Assembly: GCA_963781785.1 (NCBI GenBank)
Contig: CAWAHD010000002.1
Location: 3,844,001-3,908,000, forward strand
DNA: 64,000 bases
From: CAWAHD01 sp963781785
Lineage (GTDB): Bacteria > Planctomycetota > Planctomycetia > Isosphaerales > Isosphaeraceae
Direction of reading: 5' to 3'
Numbering within the stretch: position 1 is the first letter of the stretch; each line of letters starts with the position of its first letter. The notes below the pieces were generated by a model. It was not told the origin of the DNA. It searched no databases and worked only from the letters and a program-made list of their open reading frames with translations. Shown here piece after piece: positions 20,473 through 30,304 of the stretch. Position numbers and translations under genes: made by a program.

Positions 20473-21414
20473 ATGTCGATCCTGCGCTACGACCTGTCGC
20501 AGCGACCGGACCGCATCGATCTCTCGATGCGTCCATTTCACTCTGGCCAAGCGTACCCCGATGACGAGAGCCTGGCACACGGATGGCGAGCCCGGGAGAG
20601 TGAAGCGTCGTTCTTGTCGGTGGTGGTTGCTGCGAAGAACGAGGCAAGAAGTCTGCCGCAGTTGATCGGCGAGATCGCTAGGGCGCTGCGGCCATTGTGT
20701 GAGGACGGCAGTCAATGCGGACTGGATGGGTTTGAAGTCGTGGTCATCGACGACGCGTCGACGGATGGAACTGAATCGGTCTTGAGGAACCTGGCGGCGG
20801 ATTACGCCGAGCTGAGAGGATTCGTGCTGGCCAGTGCGGTTGGGCAGTCACCAGCGACGGTGGCTGGAATTCGTGCGGCCAGGGGCGATTGGATCGCGAC
20901 GCTGGATGCTGACTTGCAGAATGATCCGGCCGACCTGGCACGGCTCTGGAATGCTCTTCCCGGCCACGATGCAGCCCTGGGCTGGCGAGTGAATCGCCGA
21001 GACGTGTGGTCAAAGCGCGTGATCAGCCGCTGGGCAAACCGGATCCGCAACCTGGTGCTGGGCCAGTCCATTCGGGACACGGGCTGTTCGCTGCGGATCT
21101 TTCGCCGTGATGCAGCGCTGCGGTTGCCGATGTTTCACGGCGTCCACCGTTTCTTGGGACCGCTCTTGTTGCGCGACGGGTGCCGGATAGTCCAGATACC
21201 GGTTCATGATCGCCCTCGGCTCAATGGCCGGTCACACTACAATCTTTGGAACCGATCATTCCGAGTGGTCGTCGATTTGCTTGGAGTTGCGTGGCTCTTG
21301 CACAGGCCGGTGTATTGCCAGGCGGCGCCGATATGGGAATCGGCGGAAAATGTCAGCGAGCTGGAATTGAGCCCTGGCGTCCTGGCCGGCGGACGTTGGG
21401 ATCAGGAGGGCTAA
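20473..21414 (+). CDS. GT2 glycosyltransferase, dolichyl/undecaprenyl-phosphate type
   Basis: 313 residues from the ATG at 20473 (GGAGG seven bases upstream; the frame stays open further 5'). It has the GT2 fold marks LSVVVAAKNEARSLP, EVVVIDDASTDGT, the DADLQNDP metal-binding DxD motif and a GCSLRIFRR segment typical of DPM1/GtrB/ArnC-like enzymes that load a sugar on a polyprenyl phosphate. There is no C-terminal transmembrane pair as in GtrB. It is followed four bases later by a LAB_N membrane protein, a pairing seen in envelope glycolipid modification loci. Confidence 0.85.
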   Translation: MSILRYDLSQRPDRIDLSMRPFHSGQAYPDDESLAHGWRARESEASFLSVVVAAKNEARSLPQLIGEIARALRPLCEDGSQCGLDGFEVVVIDDASTDGTESVLRNLAADYAELRGFVLASAVGQSPATVAGIRAARGDWIATLDADLQNDPADLARLWNALPGHDAALGWRVNRRDVWSKRVISRWANRIRNLVLGQSIRDTGCSLRIFRRDAALRLPMFHGVHRFLGPLLLRDGCRIVQIPVHDRPRLNGRSHYNLWNRSFRVVVDLLGVAWLLHRPVYCQAAPIWESAENVSELELSPGVLAGGRWDQEG

Positions 21415-21417
21415 GCC

Positions 21418-21708
21418 GTGTCGCAACCGGCTTTCTGGCTGACGTTCTGGCTGGCGATCGGCTTCCTGGGCCAAGCATTCTTCACCGCGCGGTTCCTGGT
21501 GCAGTGGTTGGTCTCGGAGAAGAAATGCGACTCGGTGGTACCAGTGGTATTTTGGTGGCTGAGCCTGCTGGGTGGCGTGGCGTTGTTGTCCTACGCGATC
21601 TCGCGCCGCGATCCGGTTATCAGCGTCGGCCAAGCGATGGGACTTGTGGTCTACGTGCGGAACCTGATGCTGGTTGGCAAAGCCCGGCAGCGGGCAGTGG
21701 CGTCATAA
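21418..21708 (+). CDS. Small membrane protein with lipid-A-disaccharide synthase N-terminal (LAB_N) domain
   Basis: 96 residues, GTG start with AGGAGG upstream. Three predicted membrane segments and the family core FFTARFLVQWLVSEK, PVVFWWLSLLGGVALLSYAISRRDPV and GLVVYVRNL identify LAB_N. It probably acts with the glycosyltransferase just upstream as a membrane partner in sugar transfer. Confidence 0.88.
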   Translation: MSQPAFWLTFWLAIGFLGQAFFTARFLVQWLVSEKKCDSVVPVVFWWLSLLGGVALLSYAISRRDPVISVGQAMGLVVYVRNLMLVGKARQRAVAS

Positions 21709-21725
21709 GCAATCAATCAGGCGCC

Positions 21726-22523
21726 TTACTGCGTGTCCTGCGGTACTCGGCCCAGGAGGCGGTCGACGGCCAGCCCGACGTCAGGAGCGCGCATCAGCGA
21801 TTCGCCGACGAGGATCGCGGAGATTCCGGCTGCTTCGAGCCGTTCCACGTCACGGCGGGTGCGGATGCCGCTCTCGCTGACGACCACGATCTCGGGGGGG
21901 ATCTGGTCGCGAAGTCGTAACGTATGGTCGAGGTCGGTGGTGAACTGCCGGAGGTCGCGGTTATTGATGCCGACCAGGTCAGCGCCGGAAGCGAGGACGC
22001 GCGGTAGGTTTACGTCGTCGTGAAATTCGACGAGTGCGGCCATTCTCAACCGCCGTGCCTGTTCCAGCAATCGGTGGAGCACGTCGTCACTGAGGATCTC
22101 GGCGATCAGGAGAACAGCGTCGGCCCCTGCCGCGCGGGCCTCGACAACCTGGTAGTCATCGATCAAGAAATCCTTTCGCAAGAGCGGGATTGAAACGGCA
22201 GCGCGAACCTGGATCAAATCAGCCAGGTGCCCCTGAAAGTAATGGGTGTCGGTCAGCACGCTGAGGCAGGCGGCACCGTGCGCCTGATAAGTCTGCGCGA
22301 GCGCGACTGGGTCGAAGTCAGCTCGGATGACCTGGGCCGATGGGCTGGCCTTCTTGATCTCGGCAATGAGCCGGATCGAGCCGGGCGCAACCAGTGCCGC
22401 ACGAAAGTCGCGGGCTGGAGAACTAAGAGCCGCCTGGGCCTCAAGCTCATCGAGCGGTCGCGACCGTAGAGCGGCAGCCACCTCGTCCCGTTTTGAGGCC
22501 ACGATTTCATCAAGGATAGTCAT
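21726..22523 (-). CDS. trpC: Indole-3-glycerol-phosphate synthase
   Basis: 265 residues from MTILDEIVASKRDEV; an alternative start nine codons upstream is less like the family. TIM-barrel signatures: LIAEIKKASPSAQVIR (catalytic Lys), LSVLTDTHYFQG, PLLRKDFLIDDYQV (Lys), AVLLIAEIL, VGINNRDL and VSESGI. It closes the indole ring in tryptophan synthesis. It stands alone, convergent to the LAB_N gene, so trp genes are dispersed here. Confidence 0.96.
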   Translation of the reverse strand: MTILDEIVASKRDEVAAALRSRPLDELEAQAALSSPARDFRAALVAPGSIRLIAEIKKASPSAQVIRADFDPVALAQTYQAHGAACLSVLTDTHYFQGHLADLIQVRAAVSIPLLRKDFLIDDYQVVEARAAGADAVLLIAEILSDDVLHRLLEQARRLRMAALVEFHDDVNLPRVLASGADLVGINNRDLRQFTTDLDHTLRLRDQIPPEIVVVSESGIRTRRDVERLEAAGISAILVGESLMRAPDVGLAVDRLLGRVPQDTQ

Positions 22524-23087
22524 CGTTGTCCCATGTTTCGATTCGTTCAATCATTCGGACGTGTCCGCTCTCATTGGCCGATGGACCGGAGCGCGCGCAA
22601 ACAGCAGTATGGGCGTGTGTGTCGCTACCGCAAAGCGTGGAAAATACGAGTTTTTTCGATAATTTACCCGATCTCTCCCGTGGCGGACGAGAGGGTAACC
22701 CGAAGAGCAGCACAGTGAGGATGCAATTTGGCCCCAGTGGAGGCATTTATCGAAAACGCCGCGCGCGCCGGTTTTACGGCCGGTTTGCGACAATCTTTCG
22801 AAGATCGAGGTTTGCGAAATCCGCTCAACTCGATATAGGAGTAACAATGAGAACCACTGTGAATCCGCATCGCTGGCGCTGCCTTGGCTCCTAGCATCCC
22901 ATCGTTCACGCATGGTGGATAGAGGATAAACGAGCGGCCGGCTTCTGCGTGCGATCGCACAGGATGATCTGGTGCGGGGAGATTCATTGACGTGGCATTG
23001 TTGTTGGTAAGGTGCGGATTTTGAGCATCAAAGCCCGCACGGCATCAGTTCGGCAAGGTCGGTGGCACGGAGGCGGGAGATGACATC
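22524..23087. other. Divergent intergenic region trpC / kinase
   Basis: 564 bp. It contains a candidate 15-codon open frame (22847-22894), a GTGCGATCGCAC palindrome near 22956, and a GTGCGGATTT/AAAGCCCGCAC hairpin just before the kinase. No larger gene is credible. Confidence 0.5.
22847..22894 (+). CDS. Possible 15-residue small protein or leader peptide
   Basis: ATG preceded by AGGAG with a six-base gap, encoding MRTTVNPHRWRCLGS then TAG. Only the well-placed ribosome binding site supports it; no family is recognised. Confidence 0.25.
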   Translation: MRTTVNPHRWRCLGS

Positions 23088-24452
23088 ATGACGACGACGA
23101 TCGTGCAATGCCCCAACACCGGTTGTGGCCGGGTCACGCATTTAGGGGAGGATCCGCTGGGTCGGATCTTCCGGTGTCCGCGTTGTCGTACGAAGCTGCC
23201 GTCGGCTCCTGCCGCTGCGGCCGATTCGGGGTGGACGGCTGTCTTGGGGCCTCCGCGGCTTGGTGGCGGAAGTATTGGTTCAGGCTCGATCCAGACGTGG
23301 CGACGGTCGCACGATGCCGCGGTACCGGTGGGGGTCGAAGCCTGGGGTTCATCGGGCTTTGAGAGCGGTGAAGTGTTGGTCGGCGCGGTCGATTTCGACG
23401 GCGAGAGCGAGGAAGACGAGAAATCAAGCCAACGTCTCGGACCAGACGATAGCAGTGAGATCGTGATCGCCCCGTTTTTGTCGGATGGCCGGTCGGCTTC
23501 GGGGTGGGATACGGGAACGCGGTCGTCGCTCTCAATGACGGCCTCGAACCAGAGCGGCTCGGGTGCAATAAGCGGAGGTCTGGTTACAGCGAGCGCAGGG
23601 GGGCCAAGCCGGTTTCGGATCGTCGGTATCCTGGGGCAAGGACAGCACGCCACGGTCTATCGCGCTTATGATCCGATCCTGGAGCGGAACGTGGCACTCA
23701 AAGTACCGCGCCGAGGGGTGAAGCAGTCAGCCAAGGGGATCGAGCGGTTTCTGGGCGAGGCCAAGGCGCTGGCGCGGCTGCGGCATCCTCGGATCGTGCC
23801 AATCTATGAGGCGGGTTGTGCCCGTGACCGGTATTACATCGCCATGGGGCTCATCGAGGGCAACAGTTTGGCCGATCGCCTGGCTGAAGGCTCGATCAAG
23901 CTACCTCGCGCTGCAGAAATCGTCGCCGAGCTGGCCGAGGCTCTGGCCTATGCTCATAGCCAAGGTATCGTCCACCGCGACGTCAAGCCGGCCAACATCC
24001 GCCTCGATGACGATGGCGCCGTCTATTTGATGGATTTCGGGATTGCCTATCGGCCTGACTCCGGCGAGATTCCTCTTCCGCCAGGCGTCATCCTGGGTAC
24101 TCCGGCTTATGTCGCCCCCGAGCAGGCTCAAGGGGGGCAGTCTGGTGTGCTGCCGGCCAGCGACCAGTACAGCTTGGGCGCGGTTCTCTACGAGTTGCTC
24201 TGCGGCCAGCCGCCGTTCAGCGGGCCGCCGTCATACGTGCTCTTCCACACAATCCACCGCGAACCCCCGTCGCCTCACACGATCGCTCCCAAGATTCCCC
24301 GCCCTCTGGCAACCGTTTGCCTCAAGGCTCTGGCGAAGAGTCCTGACCGTCGCTACGCAGGCTGTCAAGAATTTGCCGATGACTTGCGGTGCTGGCTCCG
24401 GGGTGAGACTCCGGCGGCCTGCCGCCGCGGCTGGGCATTACTGGGGAAATGA
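23088..24452 (+). CDS. Ser/Thr protein kinase with N-terminal zinc ribbon
   Basis: 454 residues. CPNTGCG and CPRC (Cys 8, 13, 31, 34) form a zinc ribbon at 8-34, then a low-complexity linker to about 180. The kinase domain has glycine loop GILGQGQHATVYRA, VALKVP lysine, HRDVKPANIRL catalytic loop, MDFGIA metal-binding Asp and GTPAYVAPEQ activation end: all key residues are intact. Many planctomycete kinases carry a transmembrane segment and repeats after the kinase; here the protein stops just after it (LRGETPAACRRGW), so it may be cytosolic or shortened. Target unknown. Confidence 0.9.
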   Translation: MTTTIVQCPNTGCGRVTHLGEDPLGRIFRCPRCRTKLPSAPAAAADSGWTAVLGPPRLGGGSIGSGSIQTWRRSHDAAVPVGVEAWGSSGFESGEVLVGAVDFDGESEEDEKSSQRLGPDDSSEIVIAPFLSDGRSASGWDTGTRSSLSMTASNQSGSGAISGGLVTASAGGPSRFRIVGILGQGQHATVYRAYDPILERNVALKVPRRGVKQSAKGIERFLGEAKALARLRHPRIVPIYEAGCARDRYYIAMGLIEGNSLADRLAEGSIKLPRAAEIVAELAEALAYAHSQGIVHRDVKPANIRLDDDGAVYLMDFGIAYRPDSGEIPLPPGVILGTPAYVAPEQAQGGQSGVLPASDQYSLGAVLYELLCGQPPFSGPPSYVLFHTIHREPPSPHTIAPKIPRPLATVCLKALAKSPDRRYAGCQEFADDLRCWLRGETPAACRRGWALLGK

Positions 24453-24571
24453 CCGATTCAGGCGCTGGCCGCTCCATAAGGGAATAACCCGCCGTGATCG
24501 CCCACGGCCTGGACACAGAGCCTGCTCCCGCTCCGCCTGGCAGTTCGAGGGCTCGCTCTCTCCGGTCCCAG

Positions 24572-25057
24572 CTACAAGGAATCGGCTGATGTTCCCACCG
24601 GTTCCGGCTCGGCGACCCCGACCGTTTCTGCCACCTGCTCGGCCTGGAATTCTGCCGGCTCGTCGATTGCCTCGGTTAGCCGGGGGGACGTCGGATCTCC
24701 CATTGCCTCTGGCCAGATGTGGAACCCACCGCGGAACGTCGGGGGGATTTCCCAGAGACCCCAGATCCCTTTCCCTTCGTTATAGCCTTGATACGCGACG
24801 TCGTGTTTGTCGATGTATCGTTTGGTCCACCAGCACTTGCCATCATCGATCGTGTATTTGCCGCGGATCAGGAAGGGACCAATCCGATCGCGGCCTTCAC
24901 CGGTCATGACTCCCTGACGAAAGCTCAGATGTAATTCCATCATGTGCCGGCCGGGCCAGTGCGCCATCAGGAAAAAACCTTGCCAGGGCCCGGATGGGAA
25001 TCGCGGGTCAGTTTCGACAGGGGTTTGGGGCGGGGGATGTGGCGGACGAGAAGTCAT
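24572..25057 (-). CDS. Conserved planctomycete protein of unknown function
   Basis: 161 residues from MTSRPPHPPPQTP; the frame is open to an upstream ATG at 25189, and the start is uncertain. The core GPWQGFFLMAHWPGRHMMELHLSF and KYTIDDGKCWWTKRYIDKHDV is rich in aromatic residues and looks like a compact beta domain that ends in GIWGLWEIP. I believe this core is conserved in planctomycetes but do not know a function. The C-terminal tail is acidic. No operon partner. Confidence 0.65.
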   Translation of the reverse strand: MTSRPPHPPPQTPVETDPRFPSGPWQGFFLMAHWPGRHMMELHLSFRQGVMTGEGRDRIGPFLIRGKYTIDDGKCWWTKRYIDKHDVAYQGYNEGKGIWGLWEIPPTFRGGFHIWPEAMGDPTSPRLTEAIDEPAEFQAEQVAETVGVAEPEPVGTSADSL

Positions 25058-25261
25058 GTCTTCACGGGCCTCGCAGATCCGGCTGGCGGCCTCGAGCTCC
25101 TGGCTGTCCCACCTGCAAGCGAACTTTCCCCTTGAGTTTGGTCCCGACCCTCGCGGGGTGTCAAGCTCCATGGAATTGAATCGATGCAAATCACCAAGCA
25201 GTTACCGTTTCGGCGTCGCCTTACCCACAATCACACAGCTCACGCACAACGGCGGGCACGG

Positions 25262-27115
25262 TTACCGTTTTAGCAAGTGAATGTGCAAGATTCTTCGCAC
25301 TTCAGCGATTACCTCGGGGTCGGCTTCACACCTGTGGCTGGCACTGGCAATCTGCTCGGACGCAGCGCCGTCGAGATGGGCGCTCGAATAGCTGACCAAT
25401 CCGTCGTTCATTCGCTCCGGAGCGGAGGTGTGGCGGATGTTGGCGATGATCGAGTGATAAACAACCGTGGGTGCGATCGCCTGGGCGCCGATGGCCATGA
25501 GCAAAGGGTTTCCAGCTTCCATCCCGTCGACACTGGCGAGCGCTCGATGCTGAAAGAACGGTTGGAACACATCCCGCCCGTTGGTGGCCTCCAGAAGCGC
25601 CCACGCCGGGACGAGCGGGTTATTGCGCCGAATCAGCTTGACTCCGAGTCGAACCACTGGATTCCCGGCTAGCTTCCCCCCTTGATGGGCTGTGGTCAAG
25701 AAAATGACCCGGCGCACGTAAGGCTCCGGCTGGAAATAGAACGTGGCGGCCAGTTCGGTAAAGAGCTCAGGCGAGGTGTTGATCTCGGTGATCGGCCGGG
25801 TGAAAACCGCATTCCACAGTGCGTCGCCACTTGGCTGGACCAGCATCCTGATCGCCTGCCCGCCCGTGCTTTTTCCCAGGATTACCATCTGATCGAGAGC
25901 GGGGTCGGTATCCTGAGGATCGAACCTTCGGCGGATCTCGCGTAACGACCGCCGCAACGAGAGAGCTGCCAGTGGAAGCGGATAGCCGGACGGGTAGAGT
26001 ACGACCCAGAACTGATACGATGCGCCCAGCACCGGATCGCTGCGCAGCGCATTGAGCATTGGTATCCAGACCGCTGGGCTCGACCAGAGCCCGTGCACCA
26101 GTACGACAGGCACCTTGCCAGCCTGGTAGGGATCCAGTGCATAGACGCCCGCCCGTGCGGAATAGATCTCGGGGTCGAGGGCGCCCCGGGACTCATAGTG
26201 TTGCATCGGGCTTTGGGTCAAACGCAGGATCAAGGGCGACGTCAGGTCGCCAGCCAGAGGGAGCGGTCTCCCACCGAGATTCAACGTCGCTGCGCGAAAC
26301 GGGTCGTGCAGCACGAGCTCGACTGGCTGTTCCCGCCAGTTTGTGACGGTTCCGCGTGGTTTTAGCACGGCCGTCACGGCAAATACGACATCGCGGGGGC
26401 CGTAGTGCTTCCAGACGGCTTGCTCGGCGTTTTCGAGTGTGCGCCGCGCGATCAAGGGAGTGCCCAGTCCTTCGCGACAGCCGCCAGACCCGGGTCCCAG
26501 GACGGCAAATGCCTTGGAATCCTCTAGCGTATCAATCCCGACGGCTGTCCATTCAGGGATTGTGGCCGTCGGAAAGATTCCAGCCTCACCCAGCCGGGCG
26601 AGCCAGCCAGAGCTGGTTCGACAGGGTGTCGCATGCGTTTGCACCGCTCGAAGGCAGCGAGCAAGCGCACGGTTGTGGACATCAAAAGCGGCGCACTCTG
26701 TGGCGGCACCTGGCTGGTTTTCTTCCAGCTCGGTCAGGCAGAACACAGCGTAGACCGCCGCGTCGCGCGACCACCCGATCGCCTCCGACGACCGCGGCGG
26801 CAACGTTCGAGCGATCAGATCAGCCAACTCTGCCAGCGCAAGCAGACGTCGAGAATCGGCAGGGTCGGTGCCGGTTCCTTGTTCCAGAAGAGAGAATACC
26901 TCACGAGGATGCCGTCGGGCGAGCCTGCTCAGGCTCAGGCTGTCGAGCAAAACCGAGGTTGAGTCACTCCAGCCTGGACCTAGAAGATGTTTCTCGGCCA
27001 GCCTCAAGCGATGGCCGAGTGCCGGGACAAGGAACGGTCGTTCACATCCCGAGGCAATCATTCCCGCCATGATCGCCAGGATTGCCAGCCCAAACCTTCT
27101 CCCGTTCCCATCCAT
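25262..27115 (-). CDS. Alpha/beta-hydrolase lipoprotein
   Basis: 617 residues from MDGNGRRFGLAILAIM; the lipobox MIASGC predicts lipid attachment after a short signal peptide. An upstream in-frame start at 27184 would put 23 extra residues before the signal and is less likely. The C-terminal half holds the hydrolase fold: VVLVHGLWSSPAVW oxyanion loop, GKSTGGQA nucleophile elbow (Ser) and an HRCEAD-type C-terminal His. The N-terminal 280 residues are a separate region without a known domain. It probably is a membrane-anchored esterase or lipase-like enzyme; substrate unknown. Confidence 0.8.
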   Translation of the reverse strand: MDGNGRRFGLAILAIMAGMIASGCERPFLVPALGHRLRLAEKHLLGPGWSDSTSVLLDSLSLSRLARRHPREVFSLLEQGTGTDPADSRRLLALAELADLIARTLPPRSSEAIGWSRDAAVYAVFCLTELEENQPGAATECAAFDVHNRALARCLRAVQTHATPCRTSSGWLARLGEAGIFPTATIPEWTAVGIDTLEDSKAFAVLGPGSGGCREGLGTPLIARRTLENAEQAVWKHYGPRDVVFAVTAVLKPRGTVTNWREQPVELVLHDPFRAATLNLGGRPLPLAGDLTSPLILRLTQSPMQHYESRGALDPEIYSARAGVYALDPYQAGKVPVVLVHGLWSSPAVWIPMLNALRSDPVLGASYQFWVVLYPSGYPLPLAALSLRRSLREIRRRFDPQDTDPALDQMVILGKSTGGQAIRMLVQPSGDALWNAVFTRPITEINTSPELFTELAATFYFQPEPYVRRVIFLTTAHQGGKLAGNPVVRLGVKLIRRNNPLVPAWALLEATNGRDVFQPFFQHRALASVDGMEAGNPLLMAIGAQAIAPTVVYHSIIANIRHTSAPERMNDGLVSYSSAHLDGAASEQIASASHRCEADPEVIAEVRRILHIHLLKR

Positions 27116-27250
27116 GATCCTGGCGACCTTTGCAGCAAGCGCGCATGGGGGTAGGTCCATGCCGCATCTGGCAATCCTGACCATTCGATCGGCTGGATCA
27201 GCTACCAGGCTTGATGGATTCTCAAGGAGAAGGCAACACGGCGAACGGCC

Positions 27251-30200
27251 CTACATCTTGTGCTCGGCCTGCGGAATGTTGTGTGTCTTCCTGAGAAGTT
27301 CCTGAAAATCAGGACGCTCACGGATCGGGTCAAGATCCGTGTCGTCTTCGGGGATCTCGGGATTGATGGTGCCCCCACTCATGGCGCGGTGCAGGACTTC
27401 CACGGCTCGAGCGCCATACCGCTGGCGGCGGAGCTGGTCGGACTTACTCAACTTGGCGATGTCGACCACATCGGCTGATCCGTTCTTGACTCCGATCAAA
27501 GGGATGCATAGTGCCACGTTGCACGCCAGGTTGTAGCTATTGCGCGGGTCCAGGTCAGAAACACTCTCGTAGAGATCAATAGCATGTTGAAGCATCTGCA
27601 AAGCTTGAACAGGCTCGCCCATTTCCCGGAGCAGTCGCCCGATGTTGGTATGGCTCTTGGCCAGGTCGATCCGTGAAGAAGTATCCGTGGTGTGCTCGGC
27701 GACAAGCTGCTCGAGCAGCTTCTGTGCTTTCTGCGCGAAGGCGAGCGCCTCGGCTAGCTCACGGCGACGGTGGTGAAGCTCGCACATCATGTTGTACGTT
27801 CTGGCAAGGTCTCCCTGGTAGTTGAGCACGCTGGGATACTGCCGGGTGAGCTCTTCGAGGATCTCCAGTGCCTTCTGGGCACTGATCAGGGCCGAGTCGA
27901 GTCGACCCGCTCTCTGCTGCATCGCATTCAGGTTGCCAAGGAGCAGCGCACGCTCATAAGCGAGCTCGGCAAGCTCGGGATGCTCGCGTCTGGCTGACTC
28001 GACGAGCTCGATTGCTTGCTGAATAGCGGCGATTGCCGGCTCCAGCCCATCGGGCTGTGCGAGCAAGACCTGGCCGAGCAGAGCTTGTGCCTTGGCCATG
28101 GAGATCTTGGCGTCGAGCGAATGCGAATGATCAGTGGTCAGTTGCGACTCGATCGCCAGCGAGCGCTGAATGTTTTGGATCGCGTCTTCAAGCTCACCTC
28201 GGTCGAATTGAAGCTGGGCGATGTTCTGGAGGCCGCGGCTGAAGTCCTGACGCAACGGCAGCGACTGTGGATCTGCCGCAATGAGTGGTTCGACCAGTTC
28301 CTGGGCGTCGCGGAAGGCGTGGAGCGCATCATCATGACGGCCATCCACGTGCATGAGCACGTCGCCGAGATCGTTAAGGGTGCGAGCCAGGCTCTGCCGG
28401 TAGCTCGAATTACTGGGCCGGCTTGCTACCAGGCTTTCCCACATTTCAATCGCCTGTTGGAACTGAGTGACGGCCTCGTCGGTCGAGCCGGTCTGGCTCA
28501 TGATTCTGGCCACGTTGGCACGCGCCGCTGCCAGGTCGGCACGCAGTGACGGATCGCCCCCGCGCTCTCGCAAAAAGTCCTCGAAAAACCGCTGGGCATC
28601 ACGCAGCAATGTTTCGCGCAACGGGTGCAACTCGGGCTGATTGAGAAGCCGCTCGTGACTGACGTGGGTAAAGAACTGGTTGACTGCTTGACGGGCTTGA
28701 AGAAAGGAGCTTTTGGCGCGATCGCGCTCACGCCGGGCCATGATCAACCCTATCGTGGTGCCGACGAGACCTCCGAGGAGGGCCACGATCAGGAGCAACC
28801 CGGCAAGGACCGCCGGCCGATGACGGCCGACGAATCTGGCTGTCCGATAGATGGCCGAGTCACGATGTGCCCTCACGGGCAGTCCTTCCAGGTAGCGGTG
28901 GATGTCATCGGCGAACTGCTCGGCCGAGGCATACCGACAGTTCGGCTCCTTGCGCAATGCCATGAGGACGATTGCGTCGAGGTCACCGGCCAGGATCTGC
29001 TTGAGCCGCTCGGGTGGATATCCACGCAGGCTAGCGATTTCTTGGGGCACAGCAGGCAACTGCGTGGTCGTCGAGCTCAGCGCGGGCTCGGGCAATGTTC
29101 CAGACGGAGAAGCCAGGGTCGCCGACCCGGAGCCACAGAAGCCTGCACGAATACCTGTGCCGTGAACGATCGATAGACTGGGCTTCTCAGGCACCTGTTC
29201 GCAAACGGCCTGAAGGATTTCGGGTGGACTGCCGATTTCGAGCCGGTATGGTCTTCGACCCGTCAGGAGCAAGTAAAGAATCACGCCGAGCGCGTAAACG
29301 TCGCTGGCCGTCGTGACGGGTCCCCCCTCCACCTGCTCGGGACTGGCGTAATCCGGCGTCAGTACACTTGGACCGGTTCGGTTCAATCTCACCGCTGGTT
29401 CGGTTCCATCGAGATCGCTCTCACCGCTGTCGGGATGGACGAGCTTGGCAATTCCGAAACCGACGAGCTTGGGGATGCCATCGCCGGTGACGAGGATATT
29501 GCTCGGCTTCAAGTCACGGTGGATGACAGCGTTTTGATGAGCGAAGTGGACCGCGGAACACACCTGGGCGAAGAGTTTGAGCCGCGCGGGGATATCCAGC
29601 CGGTGAATGTCGCAGTATTCGTCGATCGGCTGCCCGTTGACGTAATCCATCACGAAATAGGGCTGACCGTCCTCGGTCGTGCCCGCATCCAGGAGCGGTG
29701 TGATCTGGGGATGCTTCGCCAGCGCGGCCTGCACGTGAACTTCGGTCTGGAACCGCCGTACGATCGCCGCACCGTCCATTTCACGCTTGATGAGCTTGAC
29801 GGCGATTTGTTGGACAAACTCCTCACCGCGCGCGGCGTGATACACGCTTCCGGTACCGCTCTTGCCGATCTGCGCGGCGACTTGATAGGGACCAATCCAG
29901 CGTCCGACTACGGGATTGGCCTCTCCCGGTTTGATCGCCGCGGGATCGGCGGGCGCTTCGTGATCCGGTCGGGGATTTGCGGTTTGACCGGCGCTCCGGC
30001 CGACGTCGCTGGTATCGACGTATCTGGCCATGGGCTGTTTGGCGGTCAAATCGGGCCCGACGGCCTCCAAGGCGACCGAATCGATCTGATCCTCGATCTG
30101 TTCACGGCGCTGGGCGTCCATGAGTTTGTGGCTCCGATCGACTGGCCGGTCACCGTGACGGCGCAGCACTCGCGCGAGTGATTCTCCTTGATTAGATCGA

Positions 30201-30304
30201 AGTTGCGCCTGGTTTGCCAAGCTCGTCGTCGAGCCGACGCCGGCCAGATGGAGTTGCTCCGGGACGCCATTGTGTTGTGCGGATTCGTGAATCGATGCCG
30301 TCAA
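27251..30304 (-). CDS. Ser/Thr kinase-like protein with TPR repeats, altered DFG motif
   Basis: 1017 residues if the TTG at 30304 is used; this TTG overlaps the stop of the preceding gene (TTGA). ATG at codon 62 is an alternative. Kinase domain about 135-465: IGKSGTGSVYHA loop, AVKLI lysine and HRDLKPSNIL are intact, but the metal-binding DFG reads GFG (PKLVGFGIAKL; codon GGT), so activity is doubtful. One membrane segment lies near 500-530 (PAVLAGLLLIVALLGGLVG), then about ten TPR-like helical repeats to 960. It likely sits in the inner membrane with TPRs as a docking scaffold. Confidence 0.88.
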   Translation of the reverse strand: MTASIHESAQHNGVPEQLHLAGVGSTTSLANQAQLRSNQGESLARVLRRHGDRPVDRSHKLMDAQRREQIEDQIDSVALEAVGPDLTAKQPMARYVDTSDVGRSAGQTANPRPDHEAPADPAAIKPGEANPVVGRWIGPYQVAAQIGKSGTGSVYHAARGEEFVQQIAVKLIKREMDGAAIVRRFQTEVHVQAALAKHPQITPLLDAGTTEDGQPYFVMDYVNGQPIDEYCDIHRLDIPARLKLFAQVCSAVHFAHQNAVIHRDLKPSNILVTGDGIPKLVGFGIAKLVHPDSGESDLDGTEPAVRLNRTGPSVLTPDYASPEQVEGGPVTTASDVYALGVILYLLLTGRRPYRLEIGSPPEILQAVCEQVPEKPSLSIVHGTGIRAGFCGSGSATLASPSGTLPEPALSSTTTQLPAVPQEIASLRGYPPERLKQILAGDLDAIVLMALRKEPNCRYASAEQFADDIHRYLEGLPVRAHRDSAIYRTARFVGRHRPAVLAGLLLIVALLGGLVGTTIGLIMARRERDRAKSSFLQARQAVNQFFTHVSHERLLNQPELHPLRETLLRDAQRFFEDFLRERGGDPSLRADLAAARANVARIMSQTGSTDEAVTQFQQAIEMWESLVASRPSNSSYRQSLARTLNDLGDVLMHVDGRHDDALHAFRDAQELVEPLIAADPQSLPLRQDFSRGLQNIAQLQFDRGELEDAIQNIQRSLAIESQLTTDHSHSLDAKISMAKAQALLGQVLLAQPDGLEPAIAAIQQAIELVESARREHPELAELAYERALLLGNLNAMQQRAGRLDSALISAQKALEILEELTRQYPSVLNYQGDLARTYNMMCELHHRRRELAEALAFAQKAQKLLEQLVAEHTTDTSSRIDLAKSHTNIGRLLREMGEPVQALQMLQHAIDLYESVSDLDPRNSYNLACNVALCIPLIGVKNGSADVVDIAKLSKSDQLRRQRYGARAVEVLHRAMSGGTINPEIPEDDTDLDPIRERPDFQELLRKTHNIPQAEHKM

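Noticed and set aside
30301..30304. TTG start of the TPR kinase as firm evidence for translational coupling
   Set aside because: The TTGA overlap is attractive but there is no clear ribosome binding site, and an in-frame ATG 61 codons later is possible; kept only as a tentative start.
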